A DNA stretch of 64,000 nucleotides from Neonectria sp. B-13 (lineage: Eukaryota; Ascomycota; Sordariomycetes; Hypocreales; Nectriaceae), in the NCBI GenBank assembly GCA_002682825.1, contig NOKP01000012.1, positions 1,240,001-1,304,000 of the forward strand, given 5' to 3'. A program made the translations under genes and the position numbers. Below are positions 31,798 through 42,528 of the stretch, piece by piece. The notes beneath the pieces were generated by a model. That model ran no database searches and had not been told where the DNA came from. It worked only from the letters and a program-made list of their open reading frames with translations. Numbering within the stretch: position 1 is the stretch's first letter; each line of letters starts with the position of its first letter.

Positions 31798-32832
31798 CTA
31801 GTATTCTACAATGAATCGTGCCTCAATACTCTCCCGCATTATCTTCTCATTCGGGTTTGGCATTATTGCCGTGTGTACACAGCCTGGTTATCTTGTCAGC
31901 ACGTTGCAAACACAGCACCTTGGTAACCTTCAACTTACAGCTTGCCTTCTCTTCCTCGCTATCCCACGTCTTGAAGATGAGCAGGTCGTCCACATCTTGC
32001 TTCTCCATGTAGTACCACCGATGCGAGGGGTTATGGTTCACGTGGTAAACCTCCATGACGCGATGTGGGAAGATAGAGTCAACTGCCACGAGGTCCTCTC
32101 TATTGAGAGATTGGTAGTCGCACACAGCTAGTGGTGAGCCCAAGATGGGCCCTTTAATGGGAGCCCAAATGCTTCAAGAGGATGACGTCAGTATATAACT
32201 CAGGTGGGATTGTGGAATTGCGGATTACTTGACTAGTTCCCAACGTTTTGGCATCTCTCGCTTCTTCTCTGCCATCAGCTGCTCAACTCTCCATCGACAG
32301 TTGACTATGGTGTGATCTGGTCATCGTTCAGACATCAGAGCTCGACATCAATCATGGAACTGTATACGAACCAACATGAGCGTACAGCGATGCTTGCAGA
32401 AATTGGTGATCGCCAACTCTCCGTGTCTAACCACCATCAACCCCAAGGGTCTGAAATCTAGGTAGGTAATATTTGTCAATTGAGACTTACGCTTCCATCG
32501 TATACAGTTACCTCTTTCGCCCCCAAGTACCCTTTCAGAAACTCGGTCATCTCATGCATATATGGGTGGTCCGGGCTCTTGATGTCATGGGTTGGCCGTT
32601 CCTTGGATTGATATGAGACGTAAGTGAATCCATTCCTGTCGAGGTCAAACTCAGACTCTCTACCACGAACGTTTGAAACCTCCATAAGATGTTCCTCCAT
32701 GGTTGTGTTGGTAAATTGGGCGCCAGCGCTGAGAAAAGGAACAAGCGAAACGTAGGGCTTTTCCTTGCGAAAGAGGTCATCGTCTGGCTTCATGTAGGCC
32801 ACTTTGGCCTCCACACTCTGGGGAGATGCCAT
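31798..32832 (-). CDS. CmcJ/NvfI-like oxidoreductase (GA4-desaturase family), five exons
   Basis: The gene is fragmented into short exons: 32832-32491, 32426-32372, 32316-32229, 32171-31939 and 31883-31798. They join in phase with GT-AG introns of 54-64 nt to 267 residues with no stop. Family landmarks appear in order: GDHQFLQASLYAHVDHT (the AHVD metal-binding motif, formed across the intron between exons 2 and 3), VNIWAPIKGPILGSPLAVCD (across exons 3 and 4), FPHRVMEVYHVNHNPSHRWY, LLIFKTWDS, VHTAIMPNP and the terminal RESIEARFIVEY (families usually end RESIEVRALV). Relatives include CmcJ of cephamycin biosynthesis and NvfI of novofumigatonin, non-haem iron/2-oxoglutarate-type enzymes. The substrate is unknown. 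It is probably a stand-alone tailoring or detoxifying enzyme. Confidence 0.8.
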
Positions 32833-33475
32833 AGTGGACGAAATGGATAAGCTGGAGATTCAATCCAAGTTCGTGATGAATGAAGGGCTGTACTAATCAA
32901 CGAAATCCTGGGCTCGTTCTTTCTCCACTTCAAATTGTCTGTTTTGTTGGTTTTATTTATTCCTTCTTCATTTCCTCTTAGTCAAAGGACCATTGAGAAT
33001 GTGGTCTACATGACCGTCAAGCCGTCATCTTTCCGTCCTCCCCCCACTTTACCCCAAAGTGCACATGTAGCTGTCTTGGCCTCTGGGGTTGCACCGGCTT
33101 GACCTGCTTCAATGTAATGATGCTGTATTGCAGTGGGATGCACAAAGTACTGCACTTGTTTAATACAACTACCCCTATCGTTCTTTCAAAAATCATCATG
33201 ACCGTACCGGCCTTAGCCGTCGGGAAGCTGAATGCGAGTGTGTTACCACATGCATTCATTAAATCTTGCCTCAAGTCAAAGCCTAGATTTGCCACGTCAG
33301 CATGTTTAATTAACCACGTCAGACTGCATGATTGACCCTATCTTTTTCAACCCCTCATGCACAAAAACCACCTTCTGATCAGACTGCACTTCACTCCATG
33401 ACCAACCTTGGTTCTACAGCGACTCGGAATCATCCATTGTCATCACACGTCAAGAGTCAGGTGAATTGGTCCAAC
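32833..33475. other. divergent intergenic region
   Basis: The region lies between the CmcJ-like gene and the second beta-lactamase-like pseudogene. An ATG at 33398 is in frame with the latter's first exon but precedes an unconserved leader. Confidence 0.5.
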
Positions 33476-35167
33476 ATGGCTGTGGATTTGTCGATTGAAG
33501 CAGTGCGTTCGAGGTAAGTACTCCGCGAGCATCTTTTCCCCAATCCAGTTCTTTCCTTTTCTTCAATCCAATTGACTGTGATTAGGCTTGAAGCTTTGTC
33601 TCTCATCCTGGACCAAATTCAGGACAACACAAGGACGGCTTCAATTAGCATTGGCGTTCTTCACCAGGGAAAAGTCATTTACACTCGGAGCAACGGTGTG
33701 CGTGATGTGACATCACAAGAGCCTGTTGACTCCGATACCCTGTATCTTGTGGGCTCCATCTCAAAGGGTTTCACAGCATCTTGTTGCGGTATCCTCGTTG
33801 ACGAGGGAAAGCTGAGTTGGACTGAGCCACTGCAGACGTACCTCCCGTTCAAAAATGAGGTTGATCCCGTCATTGGACAGAGAGCTACAGTTCAGGATGC
33901 ACTTTCGCATAATACCGGGCTTGCACACTTGGATCTCACCTGGTTGGGTGTAGAATGCGACTAAATCGCCGACATCAAGGACCTACTGGAAATTGTCCGT
34001 CACCTCCCTCCGGTCCATGATCTACGAAGTGGCTACCATTACAACAACTACATGTTCGCTGTCGCCGGCAAACTCATCGAGAAACCAGCCGGCCGTCCCT
34101 GGTACGAATTTCTGAAGGAGAGGATCCTAGAGCCACTTGGCATGCGCCGGACAAGGACAAATCGCACAACACTACCCGACCACAACCAAGCAGAGCCTCA
34201 TGTTGTTCTGGACGACTACTCGCTGCACAAGCAGAAACCAGTCGATACTGCCGCCGATGACACCCTCATGGGATTCGCTGGTGCTGTCTGGTCCTGTGTT
34301 TCGGACATGATGAAATGGACCAAGGCTCTTCTGGACGCCATGGACGACGAGTCTAGCACGCCACTGAAGCAGAGATCGACGATTGTGTCCCACAAAACGA
34401 ACGTCACCCAGTCGTCCGTCGGAGAGAACACCTAAGGCCTTGGCTTTGCCCGTGCCATCATACCATCGACAGAACTGGGCATGATTTCCCTCAACGGTCC
34501 CCAGCGCGAGCACATTATCGGCCGGTCTTCGCGGCCACGTCTTCTTCTGTATCACAACGGTGGCCAATCGGGATATCTCGCTGCACTCTACATTTTCCCC
34601 GAGACGCAATCGGCCATAGTTGCATCGGGTAACTCGTACGGCTTGGGTGACGGACCCGATTGGTCGGCACAGGCCATCACACAGGCAATGTTTGATCTTC
34701 AGCCTCCAGTCGATTTTGCCGAGGCGTCGAGAGAGAGGGCCAAGGTGGAGTATGAGAGGTATGATCGGCTTGCTGCGGAGTTTGAACACTACCGGCAGGA
34801 GGCTGAGAAGGAGGCTGAGAAGAAAGAGGGGTCGCAAACGGTTGATCTGGGAGATTGTGTGGGAAGATACGAAAACACGGGGCTGAAGATGGCGCTGGAC
34901 ATCAAGGAGGATAGTGACGGTGTGCTGCGGCTGACGGTCAACGACGTCGGTTCGCAGCATCATCAACTGAGAAACTTTGCTGGAAACAAGCTGGGGTTCC
35001 TGCCAGCCTCACGCGAGGACCTGGTAGTGCGAGAGTTCATTGATTGGTTCCAGTGGGACCAGTTTGTTCTGGACTTTGAGCGAGACGAGGGGTCGGGCAG
35101 AGCATTGAGTGTTGCTTGGGCTATGCATGTTGGGCTGCCGCCTGTGCATTTTGACAAAGTCATGTAG
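33476..35167 (+). pseudogene. second class C beta-lactamase-like gene with two in-frame stops
   Basis: Exon 1 (33476-33513, MAVDLSIEAVRS) joins exon 2 (33586-35167) in phase. The joined frame is collinear with the serine hydrolase family but carries TAA at 33962-33964 and TAA at 34433-34435. Active-site motifs remain: SxxK in GSISKGF, YxN in YHYNNYMFA and a HNG variant of the HxG motif in LYHNGGQSG. Sequence on both sides of each stop keeps the family alignment (LTWLGVECD, then IADIKDLLEIVRHL; and GLGFARAIIPS after the second). No frameshift was seen. The gene is a diverged paralog of the one at 26051-27817, since the two differ substantially in sequence and only this copy has an intron. Confidence 0.8.
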
Positions 35168-35903
35168 GCAGTCGGTCGGTCGATCATCAATCACAACCAA
35201 CCATGCGGTGACCGCTAAGGTGCAGGTGATAAGACACCTTGCTACAGCTATCACACCATGAAGTGCAATAAATAATGAGGCTCGGTTTAACGGCAATGCG
35301 ACCCAATAATGCAAGCGGATTGGTGACTTGGGTGGGGGGCGGTTGCCTTTCACCGGTCCATCGTCAAGCTTAGGTAAATTTGAGTGTCTTTCACCGGTCC
35401 ATAGTCAAGTTTAGGTAGATGTGGGTGTCCTTCACCGGTCCATAGTCAACCTTAGGTAGATTTGAATGTTTTTCACCGGTCCATAGTCAAGTCACACAAT
35501 GCTGCAGTCAGCAGTCGTGAAACAAGACACCAACCTTTCCATCACTGTGAAACGCTACATGACAGGTGAATACACAGACTCCCCGCATCAGGGTGGTGTG
35601 CAATGACGCACCAGCCTTACACTCGTTGACTATCCCGTATTTCGGCGTTTTCTTTTTACCCCGCCCTGGATGACGAGACGCCTAGGCCTCGCCTCACAAA
35701 TCGGTCTTACTTCTAGTTTGCATAGGTACAGAGTTTCTCACCCAAGTAGTCGAGCCTAACTAGGAATCAATTTAGCACTCAGCCTTTGAAACTTGACACA
35801 GTCTAACAATCTCCCATATCAACGATATCCACAATCAACATCATGTTGTCTACAGGGTAGGCGTCCGAGATTGACGATCCGGGCACTACTCTCCGTATTT
35901 CCG
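35168..35903. other. intergenic region carrying a tandem repeat
   Basis: Apart from the 41-bp tandem array listed separately, nothing coding was recognised. The right end is the upstream region of the NLR-like gene. Confidence 0.55.
35349..35495. repeat. 41-bp tandem repeat, about 3.6 copies
   Basis: The unit starts with TTCACCGGTCCATAGTCAAG and continues with TTTAGGTAGATTTGAGTGTC. CACCGGTCC occurs at 35351, 35392, 35433 and 35474, exactly 41 bases apart. Copies differ at a few positions, mostly in the AT-rich half. No frame is conserved across units, since 41 is not a multiple of three. Confidence 0.92.
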
Positions 35904-38900
35904 ATGGCAAAAGCATCCCATGATAAGCTCTGGCTCCAAGCCGTGGCGGACTATCAACAAAAGCTTAGTGCTAAGGACAGAACATTCTTCCTTAAGCACA
36001 AATCTAGCGACCTCGAAAAGATCATTGATTCCTTGTCTCAACCTGCTTCCAGCAAGCCTGGCAAGCCGGGCAGGCACCAAGCGTCAAAATCTCCCCAGTC
36101 CCCGGATACCATTGCCAAGATCAAGAGTCTGACCAAAGTTCTGGCAATATTCACCACATCATTCCCGGAAGTATCAACTACTATCTGGGTTAGCGTATAT
36201 CTTCTCAACGAGGTCTGTACGCTCCCCATCCGTAGACTTACGCTGGTACTATAGGTGTCTAGTCTAACATGGGGACCAGCGGAGCCATGTCGATTCCGAG
36301 ACAAGGAACATCTTCGAGCAAGCGATGCGAAGTATTTCCTCTCCTGTCCCACACTTCAGCACCTACGAAGATGTCTTTGCCGAGATGACCGATGTCGAGG
36401 CCAGCATGATTGATTTCTACTCCAAAGTCATTGCCTTTCTTTTGGCTGCTTTGGATAGAATAAAGCATTCATCTGGTTGTCCGTAGGCACTTGCTTTTGA
36501 AGTTATCTAACTTGTTTATGCTGACAAATACAAGGGGGGCACAGACTGGGTCTGGAACCAGCACCTATTGCTCTACAAAGGGCAGCCCAGGAGATAGAGG
36601 ACTGGAAGAAGGTTGTTGAGAAACAGATCGAAGCTGCCAGCCTCGTTGTCCAAAACAAACGCCACGTTGAGATCAGAGAGATTCTTGAGGAGCTGAAACT
36701 CCAATCCCAATCATGATCCAAAGCAGCAATACCATGCCACGTGATTCCCTACTCAGCCAACCCACTATTCCACGGTCGACGGGAGATTCTGGACAAGATG
36801 AAAGTCCACCTGGTTGTTTCACGCAAGCAACGATCCTCCTTCGCCATCTCTGGTCTCGGTGGCGTGGGCAATACGCAGATCGCGCTGAAATTCATCTATG
36901 ACCACCTGGATGAGTATCCCATCGTGTTGTGGATGCAAGCCGACACGCAGCAGAAGCTTGCAGAGTCGTACACCGATGCAGCCAAGCGGCTTCATCTGGA
37001 GCCTGAGGATTCTCAAAAGGATTCCGACGCAGTTGCTACTGTGTTGAAATCATGGTTGAGCGAGTGTGATGTTGACTGGCTGCTTGTGTTCGACAACGCA
37101 GATGATCTCAAGGCTTTGAAGCCGTTTTGGCCACCTGAAACAGGGGAGCCATCATCATCACCAGTCGAAACCCAGCAGCTACGCGGGTTGCGGACTCGGG
37201 AATGCTGATCTCACCTTTGACTCCAGATGAAGAGGAAACGTTGTTCATCACGCTCTTGACTTCTCGTGGGTCGGATCACCACAGTGTTGACACTCACAAC
37301 AAGGAACGCATCTCTGAGATTATCAAGGAGCTAGGTATTTGCTTCCCAAACCCCTGCTTCTTGACAGTCTGCTGATATGTGGGCTAGGCTATCTTCCGCT
37401 CGCCATTGTTCGAGTCTCCAGCTTCATCCTGGAGAGCGACTGCACCCTCGAAGAATTCCAAGAGCTCTACCACTCTGCTCACGAGTCCAATCAGGGCATC
37501 TCCGACTTGGAGACGTCGTCTGTGAACCTCTTCTACGAATATTCTCTCGCCACGGTGTGGAGAGTGTCCATCCTCAAGCTCGGCAAGAATGCGCTCAAGC
37601 TTCTGCGTCTCATGTCCTACTTCGACCCAGATGGTGTTCCTGAATTTCTCCTTTGGGAAGGGTCCAAGAAGAGTGGCGCACCTTCATTGACGTTCCTTAA
37701 GAAGGGCTTCCCATATCATACTGCCGTGCAAGAGCTCATATCCCGTGGCCTCATCATCAAGGCTGAAACTAGTGCTGTACCTGGTTACGGTGCTACCAAG
37801 GCTCGGAGCCTGACTATCCATCGACTGGTTCAAGAGACAGTCATCCATCAGCTCAGCGAGGAGGAACAAGCTCAACTTCTTGATGATGCGCTGGGCATTG
37901 TGCTGGCGGCCTGGCCAGTCGACGAAGAGAATGTCTTCCGCATGAACGCATTCTGGCCAACGTGCGCACTGTACCTCCCACACGTTCTTGGACTAGAGGC
38001 AAGATGTCGCGACGCATCATACTTGAAGCCTCCGACTGGTTTTGTGCGACTCTTCTTTTACGCATCGTGGTACCTGTTCGAACGACGCATGTCGGAGTTT
38101 GCATTCCCGTTACTGGAGACTGCACGGTCGATTTGCGCGCAGAACGGGGACAAGGACCCTTTCTTTGCCAAGCTGATGACTGCCTACGGTTGCGTGTGTA
38201 TGGAGTGTGATCGACTACCCGAGTCGGCCAGCTGGTTCTCTCAGGCTGTTGACATATACCGTGCGCGCTACGAAGATCAGCAGAAACAGCCCGAAGATGC
38301 TGAGAGAGACCAAGAACATACTTGGCTCTTGGCCACGTCCCTCTCAGACTGGGGCTGTGCATGTACGGGCCTGGGCGATCTTGACCGTGCCGAGGAGTTG
38401 TTCCAAGAGGGCTTGTCCGTGGCCAAGAACATTGCCGACAAGAAGACGTACAAAGACTGGAGAGTGCATATAGCCCACAACCTCTCGCGACTGTACACTG
38501 AGCTGGGAAGACCTGAAGAATCCCTCAAACTGCAGTTTGAGTATGGCGACGAGTTTGCTGACGGACTCATCATCGAGAACACCCAACGCGGTGCCTTGTT
38601 CCTATACGGAATCGGTAACTCATACCTTGCCCTCGCCCGAAAGGAGGGGCTTGAAGGTGCCCAAGCGAGGGCTCAGGGAGTTGAATTCCACACCCGTGCT
38701 CTCCGCATTCGTCAACAGGTGTGTGGTGAGCAGTTCGTCACTGCTGTATCGCTGCACAAAATTGGCGTACTCCTTTACGAAGGCGGTGACAGTGGAGGAG
38801 CCGCCGAGGCATTGGAACACGCGGTTGCCATCTTTGACGAGTTATTCATGGCTACTAGAGAAAAGGCACGATCGCTGTTTTATTTGTCTCTGGTGAAGGC

Positions 38901-39045
38901 GGAGATGAAGCAGGATGCAGAGGCAGAAGAGTTGTTGGCCAATGCCTGGAAGTATCTGAGTCAAATCACGGGTAAAAAGAGGGTACCAGAGGTCGAAAAG
39001 AACTCTGACTTGTTCGATAACGTAGTTTTCTACGCTTATCACTAG
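35904..39045 (+). pseudogene. STAND/NLR-type receptor (N-terminal domain, NB-ARC, TPR) with three lesions
   Basis: Pieces of a fungal NOD-like receptor lie in order. The N-terminal domain (MAKASHDKLWLQAVADYQQK, then HVDSETRNIFEQAM and LGLEPAPIALQRAAQEIED; DUF7708-like) uses exons about 35904-36210, 36286-36475 and from 36535. The NB-ARC follows with FHGRREILDKM, the P-loop GLGGVGNTQIALKF, Walker B WLLVFDNADD, AIIITSRNPAATRVAD and, after an intron at 37335-37388, GYLPLAIVRVSSFIL. A C-terminal TPR superfamily region runs to 39045. Three defects were seen. TGA 36714-36716 separates the N-domain from the NB-ARC. A one-base frameshift lies near 37138-37150 between Walker B and the IIITSR strand. 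The Walker A lysine is Asn (GNT for GKT). Intact relatives trigger heterokaryon incompatibility or immune-like death. This copy is probably dead. Confidence 0.8.
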
Positions 39046-40558
39046 GTTTTCATTTTAATTTAGATGGCGAATTTGGAATCCAACTGCCTGTTTCCATCTC
39101 TGTCAGGTGCACAATAATCTTTGATCTGTACAGATGAACAGCGTTTGCAAAATGCCTAGTGAGTGTGTTGAATCCCCACATCCTGAGGCTAGGACCAAGG
39201 ATATGGACGATATCGAGGCCTAGTGACAAGTCGCGCTCCGCCATCGGGGAGATCAATCCACATTGCGGTCTCTCTTCGCTATAAACAACGATATTTCGCC
39301 AGAGAATGCTTGACAACGTCTTGCGCTTCCGTGATTCCCCCTTCTCCGCTACGAAATAGGGGAATGAAGGCTGTCATCCCAAAAGCGTGCTGATCTCTCG
39401 TTCGTCGGTACCCCAACTACTCTGCCTGAAGCAGAGAGAATACCACAACCTTCATAAAGACCCATGGAGACTCGGACATTTTCCCTTGCCGCCCCGGGCC
39501 CTTCTTGAGATCAGTCCAAAGAGCACGGTCCACTGATGGTGACTCTCATTACTTTTCAACGAGTATTCACGTTTCCGCCATTTTGCCTCCCAAACGAGGT
39601 AGATTGGCAATTTTAACATTGCGTATTCAACACCTCGCCATCTCCCGCTGTTTTGTCGAACTTCTTGCTATTGTTACTGCCTTGTTATGCCGCCATGGCA
39701 TGCAACGAATGCCATCCTTGTCATCGCAAGTGTCGTGGTTTAGCGGATAGTAATGGTGTGCGCGGATATCTCGACAACTTCATAGGGGCTTTGTAGATGG
39801 ACACTACCACCTCTGAACATGGCATTGTCTTCTCCCTGAGGCAGAAAGAGGCATCTTTCAATCTGATTTCATTTATCGGGATTTTTGGCAAGTGATCCAA
39901 TCAAGTACGAGATTTCCACCGCTGCAAACGCAAGAGGAGCAAACTAGGCAGGCCCGATACCCATCAGGTAGCCAGGGTGTAACTGTTCAGCCATTGCATA
40001 TCCCACTACCATCAATCATTGATCAATGAACGGTGTCATGTACATAGGTACTGGGTTGTTCGGTAAATTGTTTTCCTACTTGGGAGAGCTGCTTTCTGAC
40101 GGGATATTCATTACCGTATTGGGACCTCTCCAGGCTGCTTGGTAATCAGCACTCAGACGGGTAAGCCCTCCCTGTGCGGCTAATTATGTGGAGTGATCAA
40201 CAACCTTGCCTAAACAAGCATTCGGGGAGGATGCTCAACTTCGGTACTTACGCAGCGTCGTTCCATGGTGAGATAGCGTCGGTTTGCTGATTGCCTATAT
40301 TGGACATGACAAAGAGGACAGGCACAAGAGGCAGTTAGGATTCCTGAATCAAATTAAATGACCAAGAAAAAAGTAGGCGAGATAATCATCTACTTATTAC
40401 CCGTCAGTGATTTAACTATCTTCTCCAACCATAGTAATTCACTCTTGAGTAGCCGGCTTTGACAGCGGCAATAAGTTGAACAAGACCACCTCCCGAGCTA
40501 CGCCACATTTTCAATCCGGTTCATCTGTCAAGACTTCGTCTCATTCCTTTCCTTCACT
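39046..40558. other. 1.5-kb intergenic interval (promoter of the efflux pump)
   Basis: No domain-bearing frame was found. Its right edge leads into the MFS start codon and it marks the left border of the biosynthetic region. Confidence 0.5.
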
Positions 40559-42220
40559 ATGGCGACTTACACGAAAGAGCAAAGCGAAATCTCGTCCAGG
40601 AACGATGACACAGAGCCGTGGACAGGCCCTGATGCTCCGGCTTCGAGTAACGAGAAGCAGGAGCAACCAGAAATAGAAGCGACGCCTCGTGACATCACGG
40701 GGTGGAAGTGGAGTCTGGCCGTCGCAGCCGTTCTGTCGTCCATCTTCCTCTACGCCCTAGACAACACGATCGTCGCAGCTGTGCAGCCCATCATCGTTAC
40801 GGAGTTCAACTCGGTGGACAAGCTCCCGTGGCTGAGCGTTGCTTTCCTCCTAGGTGCGACGGCGACAAACATGGTCTGGGGCAGGATGTACACCCAGTTC
40901 AACTCCAAGTGGCTCTACGTTTTCAACGTGGCTCTCTTTGAAATCGGCTCGGCCATCTGTGGAGCCGCGCCATCCATGGACGTCTTAATCGTGGGAAGAG
41001 CCATCTGTGGTGTCAGCGGGTCAGGCCTGTACGTCGGGGTCATGAGCCTCATCGCCGTCACGACAACCATGGCCGAGCGCCCCTTGTACATCTCAGCGAC
41101 CGGGCTCACCTGGGGCTTGGGAATCGTCCTCGGCCCCGTCATCGGAGGAGGCTTCAGCGAGTCCCCAGTCGGCTGGAGATGGGCCTTCTACATCAACCTC
41201 TTCATCGGCGCCGTCTGCGCTCCGGCCTGGCTGTTCCTGCTTCCCAGCAAAGACCCCCAGCCCGGTGTCCCCTACAAGCAGCGTGCCGCGGAAATGGATT
41301 ATCTCGGAACGGTGCTGCTGATGGGCGGCTTGACCACCTTCGTCTTGGCTATGAACTGGGGCGGCGTCACCTACCCCTGGAATTCTGGCCGCATCATTGG
41401 CCTCTTCGTCACGTCAGGCGTCCTCTTTGTCCTTCTTGGAGTCCAGCAGGTGTGGACAATATTCACTACAGTATCAAGACGCATCATCACGGTCCAGTTC
41501 TTCCACTCCAGAACCGTTCTTATCCTGTTCAGCGTCACGGCGGCGTCCGGAGCCTCTGCCTTCGTCCCCATCTATTTTGTTCCCCTCTTCTTCCAGTTCA
41601 CCCGCAACGACGGAGCGCTTCAGGCAGGGATACGGCTGTTACCTCTAATTGTCGTCATGGTCGTCACCATTCTCGCCAACGGAGCCCTCATGGCCAAATT
41701 TGGCTATTACATGCCATGGTACACGGTGGGGGGCCTGTTTGCTGTCGCCGGCAGCGCCTTGATGTACACCGTGGACCAGGACACCAGCGAGAGCAGCATC
41801 TACGGATACACTGTTCTGATCGGTGTTGGCGTCGGAATGTTCCTTCAGGCCTCTTTCTCAGTTGCACAGGCCGTCGTGGAACCAGAGAGCGTCCCCTCCG
41901 CAGTGGGCTTCATCACTCTCGCTCAGTTCCTCGGCATCACCATGGCACTCGCCATCGCCAACACGGTTTTCCTGAATGAAAGCGAAAACAGAATTGCACG
42001 CATCTTGCCAGATATGCCACGATCGGATATCCAGGCTGCTATCGAAGGTGCCGCGAGTGGTTTCGTCCAGAGCCTCAGCCCAGACCTCCGAAGCCAAGTA
42101 CTAGGTGCAATCGCAAGCGCCATTGGCAGAACGTATATTCTTGTCGTTGCTGCTGGCTCGCTGGTCTCCGTGCTGAGCTTGTTCATGAAAAGAGAGAAGT
42201 TGTTCATCGCGGCTGCGTAG
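40559..42220 (+). CDS. MFS drug:H+ antiporter, 14-TM (DHA14) secondary-metabolite efflux type
   Basis: An intronless gene of 553 residues. A 45-residue hydrophilic leader precedes WSLAVAAVLSSIFLYALDNT, the first helix with the LYALDNTIVA (motif D1) pattern of DHA14 pumps. WLSVAFLLGATATNMVWGRMY carries motif A. GRAICGVSGSGLYVGVMSLI and WGLGIVLGPVIGGGF (motif C, antiporter) follow. Fourteen hydrophobic segments can be counted. Relatives (AflT, GliA, Tri12-like) export fungal toxins through the plasma membrane. The position at the left end of a biosynthetic cluster fits export or self-protection. The gene is convergent with the regulator that follows (308 bp between stops). Confidence 0.9.
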   Translation: MATYTKEQSEISSRNDDTEPWTGPDAPASSNEKQEQPEIEATPRDITGWKWSLAVAAVLSSIFLYALDNTIVAAVQPIIVTEFNSVDKLPWLSVAFLLGATATNMVWGRMYTQFNSKWLYVFNVALFEIGSAICGAAPSMDVLIVGRAICGVSGSGLYVGVMSLIAVTTTMAERPLYISATGLTWGLGIVLGPVIGGGFSESPVGWRWAFYINLFIGAVCAPAWLFLLPSKDPQPGVPYKQRAAEMDYLGTVLLMGGLTTFVLAMNWGGVTYPWNSGRIIGLFVTSGVLFVLLGVQQVWTIFTTVSRRIITVQFFHSRTVLILFSVTAASGASAFVPIYFVPLFFQFTRNDGALQAGIRLLPLIVVMVVTILANGALMAKFGYYMPWYTVGGLFAVAGSALMYTVDQDTSESSIYGYTVLIGVGVGMFLQASFSVAQAVVEPESVPSAVGFITLAQFLGITMALAIANTVFLNESENRIARILPDMPRSDIQAAIEGAASGFVQSLSPDLRSQVLGAIASAIGRTYILVVAAGSLVSVLSLFMKREKLFIAAA

Positions 42221-42528
42221 CTGCAGCCTAGTTAATTGGGCTGCAAGTATTCTTCCCAACAGGAGCTGTGAAGTGGAAAGGTCCTCCACCTTTTGGAGAA
42301 TGGCCGCCTTACCTTTCGGAGCATGGGAGAACATTGGAGGTATCGTTTCTTTACGATGGGATTTTCACAGGACAATATGTGGTTGCAATATCTATTTTCG
42401 GGCGTCAAGGTCAAAACAAGTGACACAGTAGTAAGATTGTCCATAGTAAAAGGAACCCAAACTTCCCCAGTTCTCAGACAGACATAGAGATCTAGAAGTC
42501 CATATCAATACTTTCATTCGGCGACTCG
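42221..42528. other. short convergent 3' region
   Basis: Shared terminator region of two convergent genes. A frame ending at a TAG near 42491 (EHPQIDESPNESIDMDF) could be an extra C-terminal exon of the regulator gene. Confidence 0.4.

Noticed and set aside
31811..32131. 106-codon plus-strand frame
   Set aside because: Antisense to the CmcJ/NvfI-like exons, whose joined protein matches family motifs to the last residue.
32143..32480. First impression that the CmcJ-like gene was a pseudogene lacking its middle
   Set aside because: Short exons at 32426-32372 and 32316-32229 supply the missing AHVD and VEQLMAEKK region in phase.
41179..41979. 266-codon frame overlapping the efflux pump
   Set aside because: It lies in another frame of the 14-TM MFS gene and is rich in His/Arg/Pro with no domain.
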